In this document: positions 33,401-41,249 of the stretch, piece by piece | How the letters are laid out: every line of letters begins with the position of its first letter | Numbering within the stretch: position 1 is the first letter of the stretch | NCBI GenBank assembly: GCA_030263715.1 | Contig: SZPM01000006.1 | Location: forward strand, 1-64,000 | Source of the DNA: ATM1 sp003577165 | GTDB lineage: Bacteria; Armatimonadota; Fimbriimonadia; Fimbriimonadales; ATM1 | Length of the DNA stretch: 64,000 nt | Reading direction: 5' to 3' | Program-made: the position numbers and the translations under genes | Notes under the pieces: model-generated | What the model saw: only the letters and a program-made list of their open reading frames with translations | Told to the model about the DNA's origin: nothing | Database searches by the model: none

Positions 33401-33460
33401 CTGGTCGCTCATCTGTGCAACACGATTGTCGATTTAGATGTCACGCCGGCCACCCGACGC
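33401..33460 (+). repeat. dispersed palindromic repeat, copy G (3' half)
   Basis: CGCTCATCTGTGCAACACG, ATTGTCGATTTAG, ATGTCACGCCGGCCACCCG: right inner arm, tail and right outer arm of the element. Confidence 0.75.
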
Positions 33461-33471
33461 ACAGATGACTG

Positions 33472-34104
33472 TCACTGGGCCTTGTATTGGTCAAGAATCT
33501 TCTGGTGTTTCTCCTTCCTCTCTTCCCAGGTGAGCAGAGGTTCATCCGGGTCTTCCTCAACTCTCCCCTTGATCCCCAGCGCCTTTAGGACCGCGATGTC
33601 CTTATCCTGCCCCTTCAGGCCCGCTTGAAGCATCTCTGCAGTTTGCGATACATCGATGCCGTCCATCGCGGCTTCCATCAGCCAGGTCTGGCTATAGAGT
33701 TGCAGCAGGAGGCACTTGGGGCCGCTGTCGGACGCCGAGACTTGACAAGAGAACGTGTAGCGCAGGCCTGCTGGACCCTCGAACAGTGCGTCTGCACCGG
33801 CGACCCCTCTGTCTTCCCAGGTTTCGACATTGACGAGGCTGAATTTCTGTCTAAACGCAGCGGTACGGGGATCGATCAGTTTTGTGCAGAGTTGCGTCCA
33901 GGCTTCTTTACTTAGTCCAGCCGCTTCGATTTCGTGCGGAGGCGAGTAGGTATGTAGGTCAGACGATTGGCCGTTTACGAATTGCAGAAGGACGGACTTA
34001 GCGTGGTCTGCCAACGTGGCTCGTGGCCAGAACACATAAGCAGCCGCCAGGACGAAAACTGCGATGGCTCCGATCACGGCCGGTTTTGAAGTCAATCTGC
34101 GCAT
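33472..34104 (-). CDS. membrane-anchored hypothetical protein, 210 aa
   Basis: One N-terminal TM or uncleaved signal segment (PAVIGAIAVFVLAAAYVFW, about 8-26) and a soluble periplasmic domain rich in Trp/Tyr with two Cys (LCTKLID and YTFSCQV, KCLLLQL). No family recognised. ATG 34104 starts four bases after the stop of the Cys-rich gene, so the two are almost certainly translationally coupled. It is the last gene of the operon starting with the thioredoxin-like gene at 35669. The longer open frame to 34182 is the shadow of the Cys-rich gene. It may be a partner or maturation factor for the Cys-rich protein (inference). Confidence 0.7.
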   Translation of the reverse strand: MRRLTSKPAVIGAIAVFVLAAAYVFWPRATLADHAKSVLLQFVNGQSSDLHTYSPPHEIEAAGLSKEAWTQLCTKLIDPRTAAFRQKFSLVNVETWEDRGVAGADALFEGPAGLRYTFSCQVSASDSGPKCLLLQLYSQTWLMEAAMDGIDVSQTAEMLQAGLKGQDKDIAVLKALGIKGRVEEDPDEPLLTWEERKEKHQKILDQYKAQ

Positions 34105-34108
34105 GGTA

Positions 34109-34444
34109 CTAATACGCCGTGCACTCCGCGCCGCTGCAGATCCCTGGGCCGTTGTGGTCACGCCAACTCCCGGCGGGCGCAAGGTTCTGCGGTGGTGCCA
34201 AGCATGACTGTCCGTCTTTCAGGCATGTTTTCACCGTATACAGACATTCGCAGCAATGATTGAATTGCATCACACAGAACCACTGCGTTCCGGAACCTAT
34301 CGGCGACGGAGAGCAATCGAGCGAACAAGATATGGGCGGACACCCGGAACCAGTTCAGCTGTGAGCGTACACCTGGGCCGCCACGATGCCGACTGCCACG
34401 CCCACGATACTAACTAATCCTAACCTGAAGCTTATGCTCATCAT
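34109..34444 (-). CDS. secreted Cys-rich protein interrupted by an in-frame TGA (111 codons)
   Basis: A single frame runs from ATG 34444 (second ATG 34441), with GGAGGAGG starting about 14 bases upstream, to TAG 34109. It encodes a signal peptide (LGLVSIVGVAVGIVAAQVYAHS, about residues 8-29) and then a Cys-rich domain with eleven cysteines (GCPPISCSLDC, FCVMQFNHCCECLY, TCLKDGQSC, ICSGAEC). Codon 30 (34357-34355) is TGA, exactly at the signal/mature boundary. Options are selenocysteine recoding, a nonsense mutation, a sequencing error, or a short leader plus a separate internal start (ATG 34270 would give 53 aa without a signal). Gaps to both neighbours are only a few bases, which supports a real operon gene. 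Confidence 0.6.
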
Positions 34445-34471
34445 CTTCTTCCTCCTCCTTTAGAGATGTTC

Positions 34472-35059
34472 TCAGTCGTGCCACCAAGCACGCCTTGCGG
34501 GATCTCCCGCCTTTACCTTTGTCATAACCGAGCCGTTGAGGTACAAACCAATGGCACGGTGAGGGTGAATCATGGAGTTAGCGTTGTCCCAGTTCTCACC
34601 GAGCGGGTGGTGGAAATCCGCGACGAGAATGGACTCTTCCTTCCACACTCGTACGTACGGGACCCACAGTTCGAACTTCATTCCGCGATCTCTGGCCCAT
34701 TCCCAATCTTCGGAGGTGTAACTCATCGCAAGATACTCCGGAGGCGCGCCGTTGGGGTAGGGGATCCCTCCGCAGTCGAACACCTCTTTCGTCAAGTACT
34801 TGAGTTTGATGAGCCCGTACGGATTGGGTGGCAAACCCATGTTCGCCCAGTACCCGTACTTGCCGTCACCGTCGTAATCAGATCGGTACAGGGCAATTCC
34901 GATGCCTATTTGTCTGAGGTTGCTTGCGCATTGCGACCTCTTGCTTGCTGCGATCGTCTTTGAAGCCACCGGAAAAACGACAGCCGCGATTACACCAATG
35001 ATAGTGATGGAGATCAGCAACTCCACAAGAGTTAGCGCTTTAGAGCGACGAGCATTCAT
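34472..35059 (-). CDS. type IV prepilin-like (prepilin-type N-terminal methylation) protein, 195 aa
   Basis: Class III-type signal with the conserved Glu: a basic leader, then ALTLVELLISITIIGVIAAV (about 9-28), the prepilin peptidase site and N-terminal hydrophobic helix. The soluble C-terminal domain has conserved aromatic and DG residues (YRSDYDGDGKYGYW) and the HPHRAIGLYLNG ending of the secretion-pseudopilin / DUF1559-like proteins of these phyla. ATG 35059 is preceded by GGAGG at 11 bases. It overlaps or abuts the thioredoxin-like gene upstream and lies 28 bases before the Cys-rich gene. It probably belongs to a type II secretion-like or pseudopilus export apparatus. Confidence 0.85.
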   Translation of the reverse strand: MNARRSKALTLVELLISITIIGVIAAVVFPVASKTIAASKRSQCASNLRQIGIGIALYRSDYDGDGKYGYWANMGLPPNPYGLIKLKYLTKEVFDCGGIPYPNGAPPEYLAMSYTSEDWEWARDRGMKFELWVPYVRVWKEESILVADFHHPLGENWDNANSMIHPHRAIGLYLNGSVMTKVKAGDPARRAWWHD

Positions 35060-35066
35060 TTGAAAG

Positions 35067-35669
35067 TCAGCCTCCATTGTGTTCTGCGCTCGGCGCGACC
35101 GGCTTGGATGCCCACTCTGGGATCTGCGTTCCGCCGAATGTCGTGTCGAAGCGTACGAGACGATGTCGCGAATCGACGAGATAGTAGCGTGGAGTCCACA
35201 CCGCGTTGAGGTACCGATAGAGAGTCAAATTAGGGTCAGCGACGATGAGGGCCTGATTTCGAATCCCCGCGGCATGAGTCTTGACCTTGTCAAGAGAATC
35301 GAAGTAGATGACGATTGTCTCACGGAGGCGCCTGCCTTTTGGGATCAGTTCCTCGGCGGTCTTGGCCGAGCAGTCGCTACATGATCCGGCGGCCACGATG
35401 ACTCTCTGATGAATTGGGCCCGTCCCGTGCAAGGAGCGCCCAAACACATCGGTGCTGGGGAGCGGCGGCACAGTTCCGACTTCGGGATCTTGCGCTTCGG
35501 CGTATGCCGGCGGCGAGGCGCGTTGCCGCGGGTCACGTCCTGGCGTCACGAGCCCCAACTGATGACTAAGGACGAGCAGGGAGGCAGAGCAGAGCAGAGC
35601 AGAGCAGAGCAGAGCAGAGCCTGTTCCTGGCCCAGGGCTGGCATTGAAGGATGAGCCCTCCATACCCAT
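35067..35669 (-). CDS. thioredoxin-like (redoxin) protein with microsatellite-encoded signal anchor, 200 aa
   Basis: N-terminal hydrophobic segment encoded by seven tandem copies of a five-base unit, giving ALLCSALLCSASLLVL. The soluble domain carries VIVAAGSCSDCSAKTAEELI with a CSDC redox-like pair and a fold ending YYLVDSRHRLVRFDTTFGG, consistent with the alkyl-hydroperoxide/thiol-disulfide (TlpA/MauD-like) family. ATG 35669 or 35663 is the start. Gain or loss of one repeat unit would shift the reading frame. It is first in the operon with prepilin, Cys-rich and membrane-anchored genes, so it may oxidise or isomerise disulfides in the Cys-rich partner. Confidence 0.68.
   Translation of the reverse strand: MGMEGSSFNASPGPGTGSALLCSALLCSASLLVLSHQLGLVTPGRDPRQRASPPAYAEAQDPEVGTVPPLPSTDVFGRSLHGTGPIHQRVIVAAGSCSDCSAKTAEELIPKGRRLRETIVIYFDSLDKVKTHAAGIRNQALIVADPNLTLYRYLNAVWTPRYYLVDSRHRLVRFDTTFGGTQIPEWASKPVAPSAEHNGG
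35586..35620 (+). repeat. pentanucleotide microsatellite AGAGC x7 inside the thioredoxin-like CDS
   Basis: Seven exact tandem AGAGC units (35 bases; GCTCT on the coding strand). The preceding GAGGC differs by one base. Because 5 is not a multiple of 3, slippage by one unit shifts the frame just after the start codon. Confidence 0.95.
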
Positions 35670-35731
35670 ACGCTCAGTATACACGGGAAATCGACGCCGT
35701 GCCAGAGATTTTTCGGAGTTCGGCTGTGGCC

Positions 35732-36271
35732 CTACTTGATCCGAGGCGCGGTTGTGTTGGCGAGGCGGATTGCGGCGGCCTTCGTGTCCAGGCCCGGCCG
35801 CTTCGTGATCGCGAACTGAACCCACCGATTCGCGACGTGAAGCATGAGCATGTCCCCCATGAAGTACGCCTTGCCTCCTAAGCCGGAGACCTCCGTCACT
35901 GGAGCCTCGAGAATCTTCGCCTGCTCCGTGACGTCGCTTACGAATTGTTCTTCGGTGTAAGGAATCGAACTGATTTGGAACATGGCGCAGATCGAATTCG
36001 ACTCGTTTTCGATTCGCGTGGAGCGGAATTGTCCGACCTGTTCGGTATCCGTCAAGTGGACTTTTTGTTTGAAGATCTCGGATGCTTCTTCGTCGGTGAG
36101 GGCGTCATGCGGGTCGAAGGCGGTGAGGTCCGCATCGCCTTGCTGCGCGGGATCGGCAGTTGGGGGCTTCGCGGAAGACGAATCCGGGGCTCCGGGCTCT
36201 CCTTTCGACCCGCATCCGAAAGCAAGAGCGAGCAGCAGCGCGGCGAAAGCGCAGAGGATCGAACGACTCAT
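35732..36271 (-). CDS. hypothetical lipoprotein, 179 aa
   Basis: Lipoprotein signal peptide with lipobox LAFGC (Cys20), a Ser/Pro/Asp-rich low-complexity linker (residues 22-50), then a compact alpha/beta domain with a helix DALTDEEASEIFKQKV, a strand RIENESNSICAMFQIS and helices TEEQFVSDVTEQAKI. No known family. It is expected to be anchored in the outer or inner membrane. It is 62 bases upstream of the thioredoxin-like gene on the same strand and may share its transcript. Confidence 0.7.
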   Translation of the reverse strand: MSRSILCAFAALLLALAFGCGSKGEPGAPDSSSAKPPTADPAQQGDADLTAFDPHDALTDEEASEIFKQKVHLTDTEQVGQFRSTRIENESNSICAMFQISSIPYTEEQFVSDVTEQAKILEAPVTEVSGLGGKAYFMGDMLMLHVANRWVQFAITKRPGLDTKAAAIRLANTTAPRIK

Positions 36272-36336
36272 CGCTCGATGTTACACCGTTGATGCGCGCG
36301 ATGCTCCGCCTTCGTAGCCGTGCTAAGGAAACGGCG

Positions 36337-36825
36337 CTACGAATCCCCGTCGAAAGCGCGGCGCAAAGCGGCGATGTCAATCCTGGTCATCTGCAGAAGC
36401 GCCTGAAAGACGCGCGCGCGACGCTCCTCGTCTTCATCGCCCAGCATCTCTTCGAGCGCGGTCGGCACGATCTGCCAAGAGACACCGAACTTGTCCTTGA
36501 GCCAACCGCAGGGCATCTCATGCCCCCCCTCCGTCAAGCGCGCCCATAGCCTGTCTACTTCCTGCTGCGAGTCGCATCGCACCAAGAACGACACGGCCTC
36601 GGAGAATTGAAAAATCGGTCCGCCATTGAGAGCGATGAACTCCTGACCGCTCAATTCGAATGTGACGGTCATGACGGATCCGATAGGCTTGTTCGCGATC
36701 GGCGCGGCTGTCGCATCATAGCGCGTGCGTCCGACGATTCTGGAGTTCTCGAATATGGACACGTAGAACTGGGCAGCCTCTTCCGCCTGCGAGTCGAACC
36801 ACAGGTGCGGCGTGATCTTCTGCAT
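36337..36825 (-). CDS. VOC family protein, PhnB/3-demethylubiquinone methyltransferase-like glyoxalase fold, 162 aa
   Basis: MQKITPHLWFDSQAEEAAQFYVSIFENS at the start, then SVMTVTFELSGQEFIALNGGP, and a C-terminal half FSEAVSFLVRCDSQQEVDRLW, followed by KDKFGVSWQIVPTALEEML: the standard signature of PhnB-like VOC proteins (PF06983). It has the duplicated beta-alpha-beta-beta-beta metal-binding modules. Function is not specific; the family includes uncharacterised enzymes. It is transcribed alone. Confidence 0.88.
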   Translation of the reverse strand: MQKITPHLWFDSQAEEAAQFYVSIFENSRIVGRTRYDATAAPIANKPIGSVMTVTFELSGQEFIALNGGPIFQFSEAVSFLVRCDSQQEVDRLWARLTEGGHEMPCGWLKDKFGVSWQIVPTALEEMLGDEDEERRARVFQALLQMTRIDIAALRRAFDGDS

Positions 36826-36925
36826 GTTCTATTGTGGGCTCGGCGGTCTGCAGATTCCCTCTCCCGCGAAGCCCACAGAGGAATAGCCCGGCTTTCGCCG
36901 GGCAACCCCGCGCCCCCAAGAGGAA

Positions 36926-37876
36926 TTACGGGCGAAGAACCAGGCTGTGGTTGTTTCCCGCTGCGATTGCGACGACTCCCGCGAGCGACGTCGGCACGAT
37001 GCTCTGGCCAAATTCAGGAAACACAGGTGGATCCGACGGCGGTGTTGTGCCGGCTCCCCAGCAGACGACTGTTCCGTCAATGCGAAGCGCCATGCAGTGC
37101 GTGCTGCCCGCGGCGATCGCGACGAAGCCCGCGTTCGGCAGAGGAACGCTGTGTTGACCGTAGTTGTTCGAACCCCAGACGACGATCGAGCCGTCGGCCT
37201 TCAGTCCCATGCTGAACCCTTCGTGGAATCCGCCCGTTGCGACGGCGACAAAGTCGGAGTTGGGAACCGGAATGACGCACTGGCCGAAATCGTTCCTTCC
37301 CCACGCAGCGATTGAACCGTCCGAACGAAGGGCCAGGTTGTGGTCGAAGTTAGAGGAAACTGCGACGACGTTCTTCAGCCCGCGCGGAGGCGAGCACTGA
37401 CCAAAGTTGTTCCTACCGAAAGTGACGACCGTTCCGCCGGACTTGAGGAGTACGCTGTGCTCGCGGCCTGCGGACACGCCGATGAAGTTCTTGTTCGGGG
37501 AGGGCACGTTGCACTGGCCGAACGCGTTCCACCCCCATGCCACGGCGGAGCCGTTGGACTTGAGAACCAGGCTATGCAGGTTGCCGGCTTCGATTCGCGT
37601 GACTCCTGTGAGCCCAGCGGGCACATTGCATTGTCCCGAAGTGTTGAGTCCCCATGCGGCGATGGTGCCTCCGGAGAGCAGGGCCATCGAGTGCCCCCCA
37701 CCGCCTGCGATGGCAGTGAAACCGGCGTTGGGCGAAGGCAGGTTCTGCTGCCCGGACAGGTTGCTCCCCCAACTCTCGATCGTGTACTGGGCATCCGCTG
37801 GGGAGGTGAATGCGGCGAGCACGGCGGCGGCAGCGACGCAGCCGACGCGTGCGATGCTGAATGGACTCCGAATCAT
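36926..37876 (-). CDS. secreted RCC1-repeat beta-propeller protein, 316 aa
   Basis: A signal peptide (RVGCVAAAAVLAAFTSPADAQ) is followed by about seven RCC1-like repeats, each with VAIAAGxxHSMAL and VVxWGxNxFGQC-type motifs (for example GGTIAAWGLNTSGQCNVP, GSIAAWGRNDFGQCVIP). One closed propeller results. ATG 37876 has AAGGAG seven bases upstream; the longer open frame to 37954 lacks such a site. It is secreted, with a probable structural or binding role. Confidence 0.88.
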   Translation of the reverse strand: MIRSPFSIARVGCVAAAAVLAAFTSPADAQYTIESWGSNLSGQQNLPSPNAGFTAIAGGGGHSMALLSGGTIAAWGLNTSGQCNVPAGLTGVTRIEAGNLHSLVLKSNGSAVAWGWNAFGQCNVPSPNKNFIGVSAGREHSVLLKSGGTVVTFGRNNFGQCSPPRGLKNVVAVSSNFDHNLALRSDGSIAAWGRNDFGQCVIPVPNSDFVAVATGGFHEGFSMGLKADGSIVVWGSNNYGQHSVPLPNAGFVAIAAGSTHCMALRIDGTVVCWGAGTTPPSDPPVFPEFGQSIVPTSLAGVVAIAAGNNHSLVLRP

Positions 37877-38023
37877 GTAATTGCTCCTTCTGCCTTGCGG
37901 CGATGAGGCCACCGTACTTCCCTGAGCGTGATGGAACCGTGATGGGAGGGGCATCGAGAGCGGTTCCCGCAGGCCCGTGATGAGTCGCTTTCGGGCGAAA
38001 GGGGAATGCCTGAGGACGACACC

Positions 38024-41000
38024 TCAGCCTTCAGCGAGCACGGATAGTCCCAGGGCGGATGCTTCAGCGAACGTCAACTCTGCGCCCTGCCGCCAGGCGC
38101 GTTCAAACGTTGCCTTAGATCCCGCTGCCAGCCTTGCCGAGTCAATTTCGAGTCCGATTAACTTCGTTCTAACTGGTGCGAACTTCAGCGACAGCCTCGC
38201 CATACACGCCTCGGCCGCCGCCCAAAGTCGGGCGGCTTCCATGGTCCGTCCTGTTTTCGCAGCGTACACACCAATCGTGAGGAGTGTCCGGACCAGGCTG
38301 TACAGAGGATAGTCCAAGTCCATGAGTAACGAGTAGGCTGTCGCCAGGTGAGACCGAGCTGACGCCGGATCCCCCGATGACGGATCTCCGATGTGCAAGT
38401 GGACCTGCGCAAGAACTTCGTGTGCATTGGCGAGAGTCCACGGTTCTCCAAATGCTTCCGCAAGGCGCAGGCCTTCGAGTGCTGCTTCCCGGCCCGCGGA
38501 AAACTTCCCTTCGGCGATCTCGACACCAGTCTGGTACTGCCTGCATTGAGCGGCGAATCCCACCATCCCTAAGAGTTGGAAGGTGGCCTGACTCGACTCG
38601 AGGCACTTCCGCGCAGCTCGAGTGTCACCCACATCTAGAAGCGCGGATCCGAGATAGAGGTTACAGTGTGCAACTCCCGACGGCCTGCCTACAGATTCGA
38701 AGATGCGCTTCGCCTCCTCAAGCAGTTCGAGGCCTGCGTCGAAGTCAAGCGCTTCGGACGCGATGTCGCCTCGGTACATGAGGCTAACGGCAACCAGAGC
38801 TTCGTCACCACTTTTGCGCGCCGACTCGACCGCCATTCCGTGGAGGCGGTCTGCCTCCTCCCTTTTGTTGCATTGCAGCTCGACTCGGCCCAACAAGTTC
38901 AGCGATTTGGCCAAGACAGCGGGCGCACTGAATTCCCGGCAGATCTGGATTGCTTCGGCCAGCACGCTTCGGCACATTGCGAGTGACGACCTATTGAAAT
39001 GTGCCCATGCGAGTCGGAAGAGAACACCTCCGTACTCCCCATTTCGTTCCGAGCGGGGGGTAGCGAGGGCACGGTCGCACCAGTAGGACGCTTCATCCAC
39101 CATGAATCGCGCCTGCCAGTATTCGCCGGCGGCATCGCACAGTTTGAGGCAAAGCGCCGACCTGCTTGCACCTTGTGCCGACCACTCGAGCGCCGAGCGC
39201 ACGTTGTCCATGTCCGCGCCAAACCGAAAGAGCCATTCGACCTCGTTTTCGTTTCGGAGTCGAGGCATGTCCAGTTCACAGAACCGGAGGAAGAACTCAG
39301 CATGGATGTCTCGGACCCTTGCGAGTTCGCCGGACTTAAGAAGCTTCGCCAAAGCGTACTGGCGGATCGTTTCCAGCATCCTGTAGCGAGACTGCCCATT
39401 CAGATTCTCGGCAAAGAGAAGGCTCTTGTCGCAAAGCGCACCAAGAAGCCGATGCACCTCTTTGGAAGCCACTGGATCACCAGAGCCGACGACTTCGGCG
39501 GCGTCTAAACTGCAGCCCCCCGTAAAAACAGAGAGGCGGCGAAAGAGAGCCTGCTCCTTCTCGTCGAGCAAGTCATAACTCCAATCCACGAGTGACTCAA
39601 GAGTCTGGTGGCGCGGCATCGCCGTACGCGACCCACCGGTGAGGAGATTGAAGCGGTCGTCAATGCGCGCCCGCAGGTCCGGCAGCGTAAGCACGCGAAG
39701 CTCCGCTGCAGCGAGCTCGATGGCGAGAGGGATGCCATCGAGCCTTATGCAGATTTCGGCTACTGCCGATAGGTTGGCGTGATTCGGCTCGATGGAAGCG
39801 TTCGACTCTTTGGCACGCTCGAGAAAGAGGCGAACGGACTCCGATTGCAGCGAAGATTCCTCGCTTCCGTCGTGCTCGCTATCAGGAAGAGTGAGCGAAG
39901 GCGTCCTATACGTCGCTTCTCCAGGAACTCCAAGAGCCTCGCGACTCGTGACAAGTATCTTGAGTCTCGGGCAGGCTTGCAGCAGAGATTCCGCGAGCGC
40001 TGCGCATGTGCGAACGAGGTGCTCGCAGTTATCGAACACGAGAAGTGTCTCTTGGGAGGCAAGCCGGCGGCACAACATTCGCTCGATCGAGCCGGAGAGT
40101 TGCTCGTCGGTTCTGAGCGTGACGGCTACCGTCTGCGCGACTAACTTCGGATCGGTGACGCCCGCGAACTCAACCAGCCATGCACCGTCGCGAAAGTGAG
40201 ATGCCATGCGGCGCGCGACCTCGACGGCCAGCCGCGTCTTGCCGCACCCTCCGCTTCCCGTTACTGTGATGAGTCTGCGATTCGCCAACAGCTCCGTCAC
40301 GTCTGCGATTTCTTGATCTCGTCCGACAAATGATGTGAGGTGCTGGGGCAAATTGTGTTTGCGACCTGGGTCTTCAAGGAAAGCAGATTCGAGCGCGTCC
40401 TTCGCTCGCTTAGAAGGAGACTCGCCCCAGGTCTCGTCGAGAAGTCGCTCCAACTCTTCGTACTGCTTCAGCGCCTCGACACTCATTCCCGCGGAAGCAT
40501 AGGATGAGATGAGCGAGATGTGAATATCCTCACGCGTCGGAGCGACGACAACTGCCTGCCGCGCGACTTGGATGGCCTCTCTGGTTTTCCCCGAATCGAG
40601 AAGAATTCGACAAAGAGCTTCAACTGCATGCGCGAATCTCTCTTCGATTTCCATGCGAAGGGCAACGGCCCAATTCGCCGTCGAAGCGGGCAAAAACGGA
40701 CCCCTGTAAATGTCGATGGCCCGGTTGAGCTGTGCGACATCGGAGTCGAGATCGGTAAACGCTTTGAACTCGTCCACATCGCTGGCGATCTCCGCCTTGT
40801 CGAGGGAAATGCTTCCCCGTGAAGTTCTTAGTATTGAGCCACGCTCTCTGCCGAATTCGATCACCTTGCGTATGTCTGCAATTGCGCGTCGGAGGTTTTG
40901 GGCCTGCTGGTCGCCGTCACTGTCTGGCCAGAACATCGCTTCCAACTCGACCTTTGCATGAGTTGAGACCTTTTGAGCCACCAGATATGCGAAGAGAAGC

Positions 41001-41125
41001 GCAGCCGTCCTCGTTGGAAATTTCGACACCTCTCCTTGCGATGTCAGGAGTTCGAGTTCGCCCAGCAGTCTGACCTTCCAGACGGCCGAACTCGTCTGTC
41101 CCGCTGCTCGTTCTCTCCCGCCCAA
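38024..41125 (-). CDS. BTAD/AfsR-like transcriptional activator with ATPase and TPR domains, about 1033 aa
   Basis: Winged-helix Trans_reg_C domain (KVRLLGELELL, AALLFAYLVAQK, FWPDSDGDQQAQNLRRAI), bacterial transcriptional activator domain BTAD (about 115-240, VEALKQYEELERLLDETWGE), a NB-ARC-like ATPase with Walker A TVTGSGGCGKTRLAVEVA and Walker B LLVFDNCEHL, the ATPase helical region and a TPR C-terminus. SARP/AfsR-like architecture: activation of transcription by an oligomerising ATPase. The start is uncertain: TTG 41125 has AGAGGGG eight bases upstream, and TTG 41221 is the longer alternative. Divergent from a TSUP transporter. It is a paralogue of the cyclase-type regulator at 29-32 kb, with a different input domain. 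Confidence 0.85.
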   Translation of the reverse strand: MGGRERAAGQTSSAVWKVRLLGELELLTSQGEVSKFPTRTAALLFAYLVAQKVSTHAKVELEAMFWPDSDGDQQAQNLRRAIADIRKVIEFGRERGSILRTSRGSISLDKAEIASDVDEFKAFTDLDSDVAQLNRAIDIYRGPFLPASTANWAVALRMEIEERFAHAVEALCRILLDSGKTREAIQVARQAVVVAPTREDIHISLISSYASAGMSVEALKQYEELERLLDETWGESPSKRAKDALESAFLEDPGRKHNLPQHLTSFVGRDQEIADVTELLANRRLITVTGSGGCGKTRLAVEVARRMASHFRDGAWLVEFAGVTDPKLVAQTVAVTLRTDEQLSGSIERMLCRRLASQETLLVFDNCEHLVRTCAALAESLLQACPRLKILVTSREALGVPGEATYRTPSLTLPDSEHDGSEESSLQSESVRLFLERAKESNASIEPNHANLSAVAEICIRLDGIPLAIELAAAELRVLTLPDLRARIDDRFNLLTGGSRTAMPRHQTLESLVDWSYDLLDEKEQALFRRLSVFTGGCSLDAAEVVGSGDPVASKEVHRLLGALCDKSLLFAENLNGQSRYRMLETIRQYALAKLLKSGELARVRDIHAEFFLRFCELDMPRLRNENEVEWLFRFGADMDNVRSALEWSAQGASRSALCLKLCDAAGEYWQARFMVDEASYWCDRALATPRSERNGEYGGVLFRLAWAHFNRSSLAMCRSVLAEAIQICREFSAPAVLAKSLNLLGRVELQCNKREEADRLHGMAVESARKSGDEALVAVSLMYRGDIASEALDFDAGLELLEEAKRIFESVGRPSGVAHCNLYLGSALLDVGDTRAARKCLESSQATFQLLGMVGFAAQCRQYQTGVEIAEGKFSAGREAALEGLRLAEAFGEPWTLANAHEVLAQVHLHIGDPSSGDPASARSHLATAYSLLMDLDYPLYSLVRTLLTIGVYAAKTGRTMEAARLWAAAEACMARLSLKFAPVRTKLIGLEIDSARLAAGSKATFERAWRQGAELTFAEASALGLSVLAEG

Positions 41126-41249
41126 CTTGCGAACCCCTCTGGTGTGCGACTGGATTATGGCGGACGGAGTGCGCTCATAACTTCTCTGAGGTGATTGACA
41201 GGGGGCGGACGTGGGAGGCAAGCGGTATATTGTCGCGGATTTTGAGCTG

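Larger units (their letters stand above)
33072..33471. other. intergenic region, 400 bases, carrying two repeat pieces
   Basis: No gene supported. Palindromic repeat copies F and G lie at 33136-33240 and 33401-33460, separated by about 160 bases of unrelated sequence. Either they are independent insertions or one copy was split or partly duplicated. Confidence 0.55.
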
